Below, one piece after another: positions 16,345 to 24,903 of a stretch of DNA of 64,000 nucleotides (positions are counted from its first letter, which is position 1; the number at the start of each line of letters is the position of its first letter). The notes beneath the pieces are model-generated. The model saw only the letters and a list, made by a program, of their open reading frames with translations, was not told where the DNA came from and ran no database searches. The stretch comes from Amycolatopsis orientalis DSM 43388 (lineage in GTDB: Bacteria > Actinomycetota > Actinomycetes > Mycobacteriales > Pseudonocardiaceae), in contig NZ_ASXG01000170.1 in NCBI RefSeq assembly GCF_000411975.1, positions 49,678 to 113,677 of the forward strand, read 5' to 3'. A program made the position numbers and the translations under genes.

Positions 16345-17606
16345 GCCCGCGCCCAGGGAAGGAAATCGCGGTTGCGTGCGACGAGTTCGTCCGCGAGCCG
16401 GTCCGCCTTCGCGTACTGGCCGACCAGCGGGTGCGCGAGCAGGGCGTCCGCGACCCGGTCCCGGCCGCCCTTGATCGCGGCATCCAATGCCAGGTACTCG
16501 TAGGCCGTCACTCCGCCGATCAGCCCGGCGAACCGCGGGTCGACCGGGGACTGCGGGATCGGCGTCGCGCCGGATGAATCCACAGTGGACGAAACCTCGA
16601 TCACCGCGTCGTCCGGAAGGAAATCGAACGTGCCGTTGTTGCGGACGTTCACCACGTGTTCCTCGGCGGCGCCACCGGAGGTGAGCGCGTGCACGAGCTG
16701 CACCGCCGCCTCCGAGTAGTACGCGCCGCCGCGCTTCTCCAGCGACTCCGGCTTGGTGACCTGCTCCGGGTCGAGGTAGATCTTCAGAAGTTCTTCCTCG
16801 ACGTCGCTGACCACCTCGGCCCGCGGACGCTCGGTCTGCTGCTTCGCGACCTGCGCGTCGTGCGAGTAGTAATACTTGAGGTAGTACGACGGCACGGCTT
16901 GCATCCGCTGCATCCACTCGACCGGCACGCTGACCTCTTCGCCGAGGTATTCCGCGTGCTGGGCCAGGAGTTCCGGCAGCCGGTCGACCCCGTCGACCAG
17001 GACGCCGCGCTCCCAGCTCAGGTGATTAAGTCCGGTGTGGACCAGCTTGACGTCCCCGGTGGAAGCGCCGAGCAGCTTCGCGAACTTGCGCTGCAGGTTG
17101 ATCGCGACGTTGCACAGGCCGACCGCCCGGTGCCCCTCCTGCAACAGCGCGCGCGTCACGATGCCGACCGGGTTGGTGAAGTTGACGATCCAGGTGTCGT
17201 CGCCGGCCACCTTGCGCACGCGTTCGGCGATGTCGAGCACCACCGGCACCGTGCGCAGCGCCTTCGCCAGGCCACCCGCGCCGGTGGTCTCCTGGCCGAC
17301 GCAACCGCACAGGTGCGGGAAGGTCTCGTCCGAAGCGCGCGCTTTCTGCCCGCCGACGCGCAGCTGGATCAGGACCGCCGACGCGCCGTCGACGCCCTCC
17401 TCCAGGTTCGCCGTGATGCGCACGCGGGCCGAATGTCCCGCGTGGTCCAGCAGCCGCTGGCTGAACTCCCCGACCGCCTCGACCCGGTAGGCGTCCGGGT
17501 CGATCAGCACGATCTCGTCGACGTCGAGCGAGGCCCGCCTTCCGGCGATGCCGTCGATCAGCTCCGGCGTGTAGGTGGACCCACCGCCGACCACTGCCAG
17601 TTTCAT
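16341..17606 (-). CDS. GH4-family glycosidase (6-phospho-beta-glucosidase-like)
   Basis: 421 residues. GH4 enzymes use NAD+ and Mn2+ for redox-assisted hydrolysis. The dinucleotide loop VVGGGSTYTPEL is at residues 5-16, IVNFTNPVGIVT and GLCNVAINLQRK (metal cysteine) in the middle, and HTGLNHLSW after it. ERRGGAYYSEAA-like KRGGAYYSEAAVQLVHAL and NVRNNGTFDFLPDDAVIEV complete the family pattern. The name 6-phospho-beta-glucosidase is inherited from PTS-linked members. Here the neighbours are an ABC importer and a kinase, so the true substrate may differ. It overlaps both neighbours by 4 bases. Confidence 0.9.
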   Translation of the reverse strand: MKLAVVGGGSTYTPELIDGIAGRRASLDVDEIVLIDPDAYRVEAVGEFSQRLLDHAGHSARVRITANLEEGVDGASAVLIQLRVGGQKARASDETFPHLCGCVGQETTGAGGLAKALRTVPVVLDIAERVRKVAGDDTWIVNFTNPVGIVTRALLQEGHRAVGLCNVAINLQRKFAKLLGASTGDVKLVHTGLNHLSWERGVLVDGVDRLPELLAQHAEYLGEEVSVPVEWMQRMQAVPSYYLKYYYSHDAQVAKQQTERPRAEVVSDVEEELLKIYLDPEQVTKPESLEKRGGAYYSEAAVQLVHALTSGGAAEEHVVNVRNNGTFDFLPDDAVIEVSSTVDSSGATPIPQSPVDPRFAGLIGGVTAYEYLALDAAIKGGRDRVADALLAHPLVGQYAKADRLADELVARNRDFLPWARA

Positions 17607-18493
17607 CCCTTGACTCCCGTGAACGTGATGCCCTTGACGAACGATTTCTGCGCGAACACGAACAGCACGATCACCGGCAGCATGATCAGCGCGGTGGCGG
17701 CCATCGTGAGGTTCCATTCGACGTGGTGCATGCCTCGGAAGGACGCGATCGCCAGTGAAAGCGGCCAGTTGTCTTTGTTCTCGCCCGTGTAGAGCAACGG
17801 GCCGAAATAGTCGTTCCAGGTGAACAGGAAGCAGAACATCGCGGTGGCCGCGATCCCCGGCTTCGCCATCGGAATCAGCACCCGGGTGAGCACCCGGAAC
17901 TCGTTGCAGCCGTCGATCTTCGCCGCCTCCAGGTAGTCCTTCGGAATGGTGAGGAAGAACTGCCGCAGCAAGAAGATGGAGAAGGCGTCGAAGAAGAAGT
18001 ACGGCACGATGAGCGGCACCAAAGTGCCGGTGAACCCGAGCCGCACCCACAGGTCGTACAGCGGTACGACGGTGACCTGCGGCGGCAGCATCATCGCGAC
18101 GACCACGAGCATGAAGCACAGGTTCTGCCCGCGCCACCGCAGTTTCGCCAGCCCGTACGCCGCCGGGATCGCCGAGACCAGCGCCCCGACCGTCGCCAGC
18201 GCCGAGTACAGCAGGCTGTTGCCGAAGTACTCCAACAGCGGCGCTTTCTGGAACACCTCGACGAAGTTCTCGAAATGCCATTCGGTCGGCCACAGGCTGG
18301 ACGTCATCGCCTGATCGCTCTTCATCACCGAAGTGAGGAAGACGAACAGCAACGGCAGCATGAAGAGCACGCCGAGTGCGATGCCGACCGCGTGCGTGGC
18401 CACAAAGGACAGCTTCTTGTCCCAGCGCCGCTTGAACTTCTCCCGCGGATGCACCGGAGCAGCCGGACGCGGTGGCGCCGAAAGCGTCGTCAT
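17603..18493 (-). CDS. Carbohydrate ABC transporter permease (MalG type)
   Basis: 296 residues with six hydrophobic spans after a basic cytoplasmic N terminus. The EAA loop that contacts the ATPase is present as YLEAAKIDGCNEFRVLTRVLIPMAKPGI. The C terminus (FVKGITFTGVKG) is typical of MalG-like CUT1 permeases. It forms a heterodimer with the permease encoded just upstream. The ATPase subunit is not encoded here, as usual for actinomycete CUT1 systems that share a general MsiK-type ATPase. It overlaps both neighbouring genes by 4 bases. Confidence 0.93.
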   Translation of the reverse strand: MTTLSAPPRPAAPVHPREKFKRRWDKKLSFVATHAVGIALGVLFMLPLLFVFLTSVMKSDQAMTSSLWPTEWHFENFVEVFQKAPLLEYFGNSLLYSALATVGALVSAIPAAYGLAKLRWRGQNLCFMLVVVAMMLPPQVTVVPLYDLWVRLGFTGTLVPLIVPYFFFDAFSIFLLRQFFLTIPKDYLEAAKIDGCNEFRVLTRVLIPMAKPGIAATAMFCFLFTWNDYFGPLLYTGENKDNWPLSLAIASFRGMHHVEWNLTMAATALIMLPVIVLFVFAQKSFVKGITFTGVKG

Positions 18494-19479
18494 GCCCCAT
18501 CCTCCTGATGTTGGGTCTTGCGCATCTGCCGCACCAGAATCCAGGTGAAGCCAGCGGAGACCAGGAACAGCAGCACCGCCATCGCGGCCGCGTAACCCAT
18601 GTTGAAGTACCGGAAACCCTGGACGTACAACCAGATCGGATAGGTCAGCGTCGAATTTTCCGGCGCACCGATCAGCTTCGAGTTCCCGGCGACGTCCGCC
18701 GTGCCCGCGGAAGCCGAAGCGGCGACGATCGCCTGGGTGAAGAACTGCAGTGCGTAGATCATCGAGTTGACCACGCCGAACAACAGCACTGGGGAGATCG
18801 ACGGCAGCGTCACGTGCCAAAACCGGCGCACCGGACCGGCCCCGTCGAGTTCCGCGGCTTCGTACTGCTCGGCCGGCACGTCCAGCAACGCGGCCAGGAT
18901 GATGATCATCAGCTCGCCGGAACCCCACAGTGCGAGCAGGGTCAGCGCGGGCTTCGACATTTCCGGGCTGTTGAACCACAATCCGCCGTCAATGCCCACG
19001 AGCCGCAGGAACCGGTTCACCGGACCGAATTCCGGGTTGAACACGAAGACGAACGCGAGCGTCGCGGCCGCCGGCGGGGCCAGCGCGGGCAGATAGCAGA
19101 GCGTGCGGACGAGGCCGACGCCCGACTTCAACCGCGAGATCACCGACGCCACGCCGAGCGAGAACAGCACCCGGCAGACGGTCAGGATGATCACCAGCCA
19201 CAACGTGTTGTACGCGGCGGTTTTCACCAGCGGCTCGCTGGTGAACATGCGCACGTAGTTGTCGAACCCGATCCACTGTGGAGGGTTGATCAGGTCGTAG
19301 CGGGTGAACGAGTAGAACAGCGTCGCGCCGAGCGGGTAGGCGAAGAAGACGAGGAACCCGAGGGTAGCCGGCGCCATGAACCAGAACACCGTGCGCCGGC
19401 GCTTGGCCCGGGGAGACCCCCGCCGCGCCTGGTTCGACACGGCAGGGGTTCCGGTTTCCGCTGTGGTCAGCGTGGTCAT
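18490..19479 (-). CDS. Carbohydrate ABC transporter permease (MalF type)
   Basis: 329 residues with six spans. The N-terminal cytoplasmic stretch is rich in Arg and Lys, followed by FWFMAPATLGFLVFFAYPLG. The EAA motif is EQYEAAELDGAGPVRRFWHVTLPSISPVLLF. It pairs with the MalG-type permease to import an oligosaccharide or glycoside captured by the lipoprotein encoded upstream. The start is ATG 19479, overlapping the binding-protein stop by 4 bases. Confidence 0.93.
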   Translation of the reverse strand: MTTLTTAETGTPAVSNQARRGSPRAKRRRTVFWFMAPATLGFLVFFAYPLGATLFYSFTRYDLINPPQWIGFDNYVRMFTSEPLVKTAAYNTLWLVIILTVCRVLFSLGVASVISRLKSGVGLVRTLCYLPALAPPAAATLAFVFVFNPEFGPVNRFLRLVGIDGGLWFNSPEMSKPALTLLALWGSGELMIIILAALLDVPAEQYEAAELDGAGPVRRFWHVTLPSISPVLLFGVVNSMIYALQFFTQAIVAASASAGTADVAGNSKLIGAPENSTLTYPIWLYVQGFRYFNMGYAAAMAVLLFLVSAGFTWILVRQMRKTQHQEDGA

Positions 19480-20852
19480 CCGCCGGCGCCCTTCTGCGCC
19501 AGTTCGTCGTCGATCTGCGCGTCGACCTTCTTCAGGCCCGCGTCCAGGTCGGGCACCGAGCCGGCCTGCCACTTCTCGGCGAAGTCGTTGACCGCCTTCA
19601 GGAACGCGTCGCCGATCGGCGTGGTCGGGTTGGCGACCAGCTTGCCGCTGTTGTAGATGTCGGTGAAGGTCTTGAACTGCGGCGGCATCTTCAGGTTCGG
19701 CGAGTTCAGCGAATCCTTGGTGCTGGGCACGTTGTTCAGGCCGTTGGCCATCTCGACGAGGGTGTCGGTGTCGAGCGTGGCCTGCTTGATCAGCTCCCAC
19801 GCCGCGCCGGGGTTCTTCGCGCCCTTCGGGATCGCGATGATCGTGCCGGTGCCGAACCCGCCGCCGTACTGGCCGGCCAGGCTGTCGAGCACCGGAGCCG
19901 GCGCGGTGCCGTAGTCGAGCGAGGGCGCCTGGTCCTTGATGAAGGCGGTGCGGAACTCGCCGTCGTAGATCATCGACAGCTTGCCGGTCTGGAACCCGTT
20001 GTCCTTCGAGTACTCGTCACCGAGGCCGGCCTTGAACTTCTCGACCTTCTCGTGCCCGCCGTAGAAGTCGATGAGCTTCTTCTGGAACTGGAACATCTCC
20101 TTCCAGCCGGGGCTGGAAGAGAGCGACGATTTCCCGTCCGGGCCGAGGAACTTGGCCCCGAAGTTGGGTGCCCAGTACTGCGCCTGGTTGGCGTAGAACG
20201 GCATCGACGGCAGGAAACCCGCGGTCTTGATCGAACCGTCCGGGTTGAACTCGGTGAGTTTCTTGACGTCCTCGAACAGTTCGGTGGTGTTCTTCGGCGG
20301 GCCGGCGATGCCCTTGGCCGCGAACTGCGCCTTGTTGTAGAAGAACCCGTACACGTCGGCGAGCATCGGCATCGCGCACCGCTTGCCCTGGTACGACGTG
20401 TAGTCCCGGACTGCCTGCGGGATCTGCTCGAGGTCGATCTTGTCGCGCTCGATATAGGGCTTCAGGTCCTGAAAACTGCCGGTGGAGCACCACGCGCCGA
20501 GGTTGTCGGTGTAGAACGAGATGGCGACGTCCGGCGGGTTGCCGCCGCGGATCGACTGGGTGAGCTTGTCGTCGTCCTGGTTCCCCTCGTGCTTGATGGT
20601 GATGTTGGGGAACTTCGCCTTGAGCTTCTCCAGCGCCTTCGTGACCACGCCGTACTCGCGGTCGGTGAACTTGCTGTAGACGGTGATGGTGAGCTTGTCG
20701 TCCTTGTTCGGCGGGGCCGCGGCCTCGCCGCCGCCGGCGGGCGCGGCGGCGCCGCACGCGGCGGTCGCCAGCAGCGTGCTCGCCGCGACGGCGCTGAGCA
20801 GCAGAGATCCGCGCTTGCGCGCGAGTCTCCGGAGGCGGGTGGGAGCGGACAT
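19476..20852 (-). CDS. Sugar ABC transporter substrate-binding lipoprotein
   Basis: 458 residues. A twin-arginine-like or basic N terminus (RLRRLARKRG), a hydrophobic stretch and a lipobox ending at Cys33 (LLATAAC) mark it as a lipoprotein. The mature part is a family 1 extracellular solute-binding protein (KLTITVYSKFTDREYG; GNPPDVAISFYTDN; YGFFYNKAQFAAKG; GTGTIIAIPKGAKNPGAAWELIK). It captures the sugar outside the membrane. A strong ribosome binding site (GGAGGG) precedes ATG 20852. The gene follows the ROK regulator by 25 bases. Confidence 0.93.
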   Translation of the reverse strand: MSAPTRLRRLARKRGSLLLSAVAASTLLATAACGAAAPAGGGEAAAPPNKDDKLTITVYSKFTDREYGVVTKALEKLKAKFPNITIKHEGNQDDDKLTQSIRGGNPPDVAISFYTDNLGAWCSTGSFQDLKPYIERDKIDLEQIPQAVRDYTSYQGKRCAMPMLADVYGFFYNKAQFAAKGIAGPPKNTTELFEDVKKLTEFNPDGSIKTAGFLPSMPFYANQAQYWAPNFGAKFLGPDGKSSLSSSPGWKEMFQFQKKLIDFYGGHEKVEKFKAGLGDEYSKDNGFQTGKLSMIYDGEFRTAFIKDQAPSLDYGTAPAPVLDSLAGQYGGGFGTGTIIAIPKGAKNPGAAWELIKQATLDTDTLVEMANGLNNVPSTKDSLNSPNLKMPPQFKTFTDIYNSGKLVANPTTPIGDAFLKAVNDFAEKWQAGSVPDLDAGLKKVDAQIDDELAQKGAGG

Positions 20853-20877
20853 GAACCCTCCTGTCCTTCGGGTGGGT

Positions 20878-22107
20878 CTACTCGGTCGGGGACGGGGCTT
20901 GCTCTCCGGCGGACCGGCGCGGCCCGAGGAGCGTGGGGGTGACGACGCCGAAGACGTCCTCACGGGCGGTGGCGAGCGCGGACTGCAGCGCACCGGCGCG
21001 CACCGCGTTGCCCTGCACCGAAGCGACGCCGACGGGCGTGCGCGGCAGGACCAGTTCGTGCAGCCTTTCCGCGACGATCCCGGCGAACTCCTCGCCCCCG
21101 GCGCGGCTGGTCTCGCCGCACAGCAGGATGAGCTGCGGGTCGGCGACCGCGACGAGGCTGGCGACCCCGCTGGCGACGCGCCGCGCGAGATCGTCCAGAA
21201 AGCCCTGGTGCGCACCACGACGTGCCTGGGCGACGGCGTCCCATCCGCTTTCCGCGGAAATGCCGTGCGCCTTCGCGAGCCGCACGATCGCGGACGAGTC
21301 GACCAGGTTTCCGTATCGGGCTCCGGCCCGCGGCCAGCTGTCGCCAGTGTCCACAGTGGCCGGATCGGGGACGCGCATCCAGTCGATCTCGCCGCCGCCA
21401 CCGGTCGCTCCGCGCAGCAGCCGCCGTCCGATCACGACCGCGCCGCCGACGCCCTCGGACAGCCAGACCAGCACGAAGTCGTCCACGTCCTGCGCGTTGC
21501 CGACGGTCATTTCCTCAACGGCGACAAGGTTTACGTCGTTTTCGATCTTGACTGTCACGCCGAGTTCGTCGCTCAGCCGCTTCGGCACGTTGAACCCGAG
21601 CCAGCCTGGGATGTGCGGAGCCGAGGACAGCAATCCAGTGCGCGGGTCGAACGCGCCCTGCGCGCCGATGACCACCGTGGCCAGATCGTCGAGCTGCAGG
21701 CCCGCGGCCTTGGCGACCCGGCGCAGCGCCTGGCCGAACGAGCCGACGACGTCCGCGTCCTCGGCCACCGGGAGCTGCACGCGGTATTCGGCGAGCACGG
21801 CTCCGGCGACATCGGCGACCACGAAGTCCGCGACCCGCGGGGTCAGGTCGACGGCCGCGACGTGCGCCAACGCGCCGTTGACCGCCCACAGCTGCGCGCG
21901 CGGTCCGCGTCCGCCGCCCGCGCGCTCTCCCGCTTTGCCGACGAGATTGTCCTGCTCAAGCCGGGTGAGCAGCTGCGCGGTAGCGGGTTTGGACAGCCCG
22001 ATGGCGGCCTCCAGCTCGCCGCGGGTCATCGGCCCGTTCCGCAGCAACGCCTCGATCGCCGCGCGGTCGTTCATCTCGCGCAACGTTCGCGGACTGCCGG
22101 CTCGCAC
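20878..22107 (-). CDS. ROK-family transcriptional regulator of the sugar operon
   Basis: 409 residues. The N-terminal winged helix (about 10-65: AAIEALLRNGPMTRGELEAAIGLSKPATAQLLTRLEQDNLV) precedes a ROK sugar-binding/kinase-like domain (VGGAVVIGRRLLRGATGGGGEIDWM; VIGAQGAFDPRTGLLSSAPHIPGW). The usual ROK zinc motif (CxCGxxGCxE) is absent; that region reads DTGDSWPRAGARYGN. It is probably a repressor released by the transported sugar or its phosphate. The start is GTG 22107 with GGAG upstream. It is the first gene of the six-gene operon, so regulation is autogenous. Confidence 0.88.
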   Translation of the reverse strand: MRAGSPRTLREMNDRAAIEALLRNGPMTRGELEAAIGLSKPATAQLLTRLEQDNLVGKAGERAGGGRGPRAQLWAVNGALAHVAAVDLTPRVADFVVADVAGAVLAEYRVQLPVAEDADVVGSFGQALRRVAKAAGLQLDDLATVVIGAQGAFDPRTGLLSSAPHIPGWLGFNVPKRLSDELGVTVKIENDVNLVAVEEMTVGNAQDVDDFVLVWLSEGVGGAVVIGRRLLRGATGGGGEIDWMRVPDPATVDTGDSWPRAGARYGNLVDSSAIVRLAKAHGISAESGWDAVAQARRGAHQGFLDDLARRVASGVASLVAVADPQLILLCGETSRAGGEEFAGIVAERLHELVLPRTPVGVASVQGNAVRAGALQSALATAREDVFGVVTPTLLGPRRSAGEQAPSPTE

Positions 22108-22121
22108 CTGGCTGCTCCTTT

Positions 22122-22137
22122 ATTAGGAAACTTTACA
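22122..22137 (-). promoter_or_regulatory. Candidate ROK operator / operon promoter
   Basis: On the minus strand TAAAGTTTCCTAAT lies 15 bases before the ROK start codon, with AAAGGAGC next to it as ribosome binding site. TTTCCTAA resembles one half of the TTAGGAAA..TTTCCTAA palindromes that actinobacterial ROK regulators bind; the other half (CTGTAAAG) is degenerate. Assignment is by resemblance and position. Confidence 0.4.
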
Positions 22138-22336
22138 GACGGTTTTCCGGGACTGTAGTGAGCGCGGCCACACGGCGTCAATGGGCTCTGGAAACAGCGG
22201 GGTAACGGCTTGATACCGCGGGATGTCGGCGACCGGCACAGGGTGACCGGGCGAGCGCGGACCGTACGCGGTCCAGACCAGCGGAACGGGGTGGTCCGGG
22301 AATCCCGGGGCCACCGGCACCCGGTGTTCGCGGTAC

Positions 22337-22382
22337 GTGAGGGGAACCCTCACGGAATCTGACTCCCTCAGGGTGGCCCTGA
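22337..22382. repeat. Pair of short inverted repeats
   Basis: Two adjacent hairpins: GTGAGGG-GAA-CCCTCAC (22337-22353) and TCAGGG-TGG-CCCTGA (22368-22382). GGAATCTGACTCCCTC between them resembles the centre of the large palindrome that starts 25 bases downstream, so this may be a decayed relative of that element. Nothing else is supported in the 397-base gap between the ROK gene and nudC apart from the promoter at its left end and the palindrome. Confidence 0.55.
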
Positions 22383-22406
22383 CGGACGGTGCCGACCTCG
22401 AAAGGA

Positions 22407-22453
22407 GTGAAGGGCTCCTTGCGGGAATCAGATTCCCGCAAGGAGCCCTTCAC
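22407..22453. repeat. Perfect palindrome, copy 1 (23-bp arms)
   Basis: Arms at 22407-22429 (beginning GTGAAGGGCTCCTT) and 22431-22453 (ending AAGGAGCCCTTCAC) are exact complements around a single central A. It lies 52 bases past the nudC stop on the minus strand and could act as its terminator. The same arm sequence, with GAGGG replacing GCGGG, recurs at 39027-39081. It is therefore a dispersed element, not a chance hairpin. Confidence 0.92.
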
Positions 22454-22504
22454 GGACAAAACCGGGATCAGGTGCGGGCCCACGAGCCGGGCCGCACCCG
22501 TCCG

Positions 22505-23512
22505 TCACTCCTCGGCTTCGGCCCAGGCTTTCAACATCACGCGGGCGATCGACGAGTTCCCCGGCAGCAGCAGGTTCGACGCGCCACCGGCGATCGGCGT
22601 CGGCACCCCGGTCCCGGCGTTGCGGAACGCGGCCCGAACGTCCTCCCGGGACACCCACAGCGCTTCTTCGATCTCGCCCTCCGCCGGGACCAGCGGCACG
22701 TCGCGGTCCGCGCGCGCGGTGAAGCCCAGCATGATCGACCGCGGGAACGGCCACGGCTGGCTGCCCAGGTACCGCACGTCCCGCACCTCGATCCCGGCCT
22801 CCTCGCGGATTTCGCGGACGACGCAGCCCTCCAGGGACTCCCCCGCCTCCACGAATCCGGCGAGCACCGAATACCGGTCCGGCGGCCAGATCGGCTGCCG
22901 CGCGAGCAGCACGTGCGAACCGTTGACCCCGTCGAGGTCGTGCACCAGGCAGATCACCGCCGGGTCGGTGCGCGGGTATTCCTCGTGGCCCTTGGCTTCG
23001 CAGCGGCTGGCCCAGCCGAACTGGACCAGCTGCGTCGGCGAGCCGTCGCGGCTGCAGAACCGCGACTGCCGCCGCCAGTGCCGCAGTGCCTGCGCGGTGG
23101 TGAACAGCCCGGCCGACGTGTCGTCCAGCTGCTCGCCGTAACCGCGCAGCTCGACCCACAGCTCGCCGTTGGCGCGCGGGACCTCTTCGATCACGCCCCA
23201 GCTGCCGGCCAGCCGCACGGAGTCGACGTCGCCTTCGATACTGCCGGGCAGCGACCAGTAGTCGACGTCCTCCCACTCGCCGAGGAACACCGCGTCGGCG
23301 GGCGGTTCGGTGCCGAAGTCCATCGCCTTGCGGGTGGCCAGCGCGGAACCGCCCTCGGCGACCGGCGTGCGGCCCTTGTCGTCGAGCAGCACCACGCGGG
23401 CTTCCGACCACTTCGCGGCGAGCCGCTCCGGGTTGGTGCGCAAGGTTTCCTGCCGGTCCACTGTGGAACGCGACAGCGTCGGCAGGGCACCCAGTTCGAA
23501 CGGAACGCTCAT
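22505..23512 (-). CDS. nudC: NAD(+) diphosphatase / deNADding Nudix hydrolase
   Basis: 335 residues. The enzyme splits NADH (and NAD caps on RNA) into NMN and AMP. The Nudix box is exact: GFVEAGESLEGCVVREIREE AGI, about residues 207-229, followed by the NudC-specific SQPWPFPRSIMLGF. The zinc ribbon before it is degenerate: SRFCSRDG and RCEAKGHEEYPRTDP keep one cysteine of each usual pair. The start ATG 23512 overlaps the stop of the upstream M16 gene, so it is the last gene of a three-gene operon. In M. tuberculosis nudC (Rv3199c) sits next to the K+ channel and AdnB; here about 15 kb separates them. Confidence 0.92.
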   Translation of the reverse strand: MSVPFELGALPTLSRSTVDRQETLRTNPERLAAKWSEARVVLLDDKGRTPVAEGGSALATRKAMDFGTEPPADAVFLGEWEDVDYWSLPGSIEGDVDSVRLAGSWGVIEEVPRANGELWVELRGYGEQLDDTSAGLFTTAQALRHWRRQSRFCSRDGSPTQLVQFGWASRCEAKGHEEYPRTDPAVICLVHDLDGVNGSHVLLARQPIWPPDRYSVLAGFVEAGESLEGCVVREIREEAGIEVRDVRYLGSQPWPFPRSIMLGFTARADRDVPLVPAEGEIEEALWVSREDVRAAFRNAGTGVPTPIAGGASNLLLPGNSSIARVMLKAWAEAEE

Positions 23513-24903
23513 CAGTCCTTCTCGCTTGCCGAAACTCCGAGCGCGGCCAGCTTAGGCGCGAGCAGGTCCGCGTCGCCGACCACGACGCCGGTGAACCGGC
23601 CCGGCGCGAAGAACTCCGCCGCGGCCTCGGCGACCTGGTCCGCGGTGACCGCCGCGAGCCGCTCCGGGTGGCTCTGCAGCCACTCGATGCCGAGACCGTT
23701 CGACGCCAGCGCCATCAGCTGCCCGGCGAGCCCGCCCTGCGACGACGTGCCGGTGACGAGCGAACCCATCGCGTACTGGCGCACCGATTCGACCTCTTCC
23801 GCGGTCGGCGGCACGGTGCCCAGCCGGAACAGTTCGTACCGGGTTTCCAGGTACGCCGCGGCGGTGACCTCGTTGGCGGTGTCCGCGTCCACATTGACCA
23901 CTGCCGTGTCGCCGGTGAACTCGAAGCCCGAGTGCGCGCCGTAGGTGTATCCCTTGTCCTCGCGGATGTTTTCCACCAGCCGCGAGGAGAAGTACCCGCC
24001 GAATGCCAGGTTCGCCAGCTGCAGCGCCGGGTACCGCGGGTCGACGCGCGGCACGGTCTGCGCGGACAGCCGGATCTGCGACTGCACCGCGCCGGCGCGC
24101 GGCACCAGCAGGACGTTGCCGCCGGTCAGCGCGGGCAGCGGCGGCAGCACCACGGCCGACCGGTCCGACTGCCAGCCGCCGAGCGCCCGCTCGAGTTCGG
24201 CCGGAACCTCTTGCGGGTCAAGGTCTCCGACCAGCACGAGCACCGCACCGCGCGGCAGCACCGAGGCATTGTGCAACGCACGCACCTGCTCGGCGGTCAC
24301 CTCGGCGACGTCCTCGGCCTGCGGCACCTCGCGCGTGGCCGGGTGGTCGCCGTACCGGTGCTTCTGCAGCGCTTCGCGCGCGATGGTGCGCGGCTGCGTC
24401 CGTGACACCGCGATGCGCTCGATCAGCCGCTCCCGCTCGCGCGCGACCTCCGTGTCGCTGTAGGTGGCACCGGTGAGCACGTCGCCGAGCACATCCAGCA
24501 GCGTCGGCAGCCCCTCGGACAGCGCGGTGCCGCCGATGAACAGCCGCTCCGGGTCCACGCCCGCGTTGAGGTCGCCGCCGATCAGCGCGACCTCGGCGTC
24601 GATTTCCACCCGGTCGCGGCGCGCCGTGCCGGTGAGCACGGTTTCCGCGAGCACCTCCGCGGTGGCCGCGTGCATCCGGTCCTCGCCCGCGAAGGGGATC
24701 CACAGCCGCAGCTCGACCATCGGGACGCTCGCCTTGCGCACCGCGAGCACGCGCAGCCCGTTGGAGAGCGTGGTGTCCACATGGGACAGATCGGCGGCGG
24801 CGCGCTGGTCCCCGAGCGGGGGCAGCGGACGCGGTCCGGCGGCGGTGCGGCCGATCTCCTCGGCGCTGCGGTGTGCGGCTTTGACCTGTTCAGCCGAGGT
24901 CAC
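23512..24903 (-). CDS. M16-family peptidase, non-catalytic partner
   Basis: 463 residues with two M16 half-domains. The fold is clear (TTLSNGLRVLAVRKASVPMVELRLWIPFAGE; GGYFSSRLVENIREDKGYTYGAHSGFE), but the zinc motif HxxEH is missing; the equivalent region reads MHAATAEVLAETVLTGTA. The C-terminal R/Y pair typical of non-catalytic subunits (NIREDKGYTYGA) is intact. It therefore probably forms a heterodimer with the catalytic subunit encoded directly upstream, as in mitochondrial processing peptidase and Sphingomonas Sph2681/2682. The start overlaps the upstream stop by 4 bases. Confidence 0.88.
   Translation of the reverse strand: MTSAEQVKAAHRSAEEIGRTAAGPRPLPPLGDQRAAADLSHVDTTLSNGLRVLAVRKASVPMVELRLWIPFAGEDRMHAATAEVLAETVLTGTARRDRVEIDAEVALIGGDLNAGVDPERLFIGGTALSEGLPTLLDVLGDVLTGATYSDTEVARERERLIERIAVSRTQPRTIAREALQKHRYGDHPATREVPQAEDVAEVTAEQVRALHNASVLPRGAVLVLVGDLDPQEVPAELERALGGWQSDRSAVVLPPLPALTGGNVLLVPRAGAVQSQIRLSAQTVPRVDPRYPALQLANLAFGGYFSSRLVENIREDKGYTYGAHSGFEFTGDTAVVNVDADTANEVTAAAYLETRYELFRLGTVPPTAEEVESVRQYAMGSLVTGTSSQGGLAGQLMALASNGLGIEWLQSHPERLAAVTADQVAEAAAEFFAPGRFTGVVVGDADLLAPKLAALGVSASEKD

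Noticed and set aside
19480..19800. N-terminal extension of the MalF-type permease
   Set aside because: It overlaps the binding-protein gene in another frame; ATG 19479 has the expected 4-base overlap.
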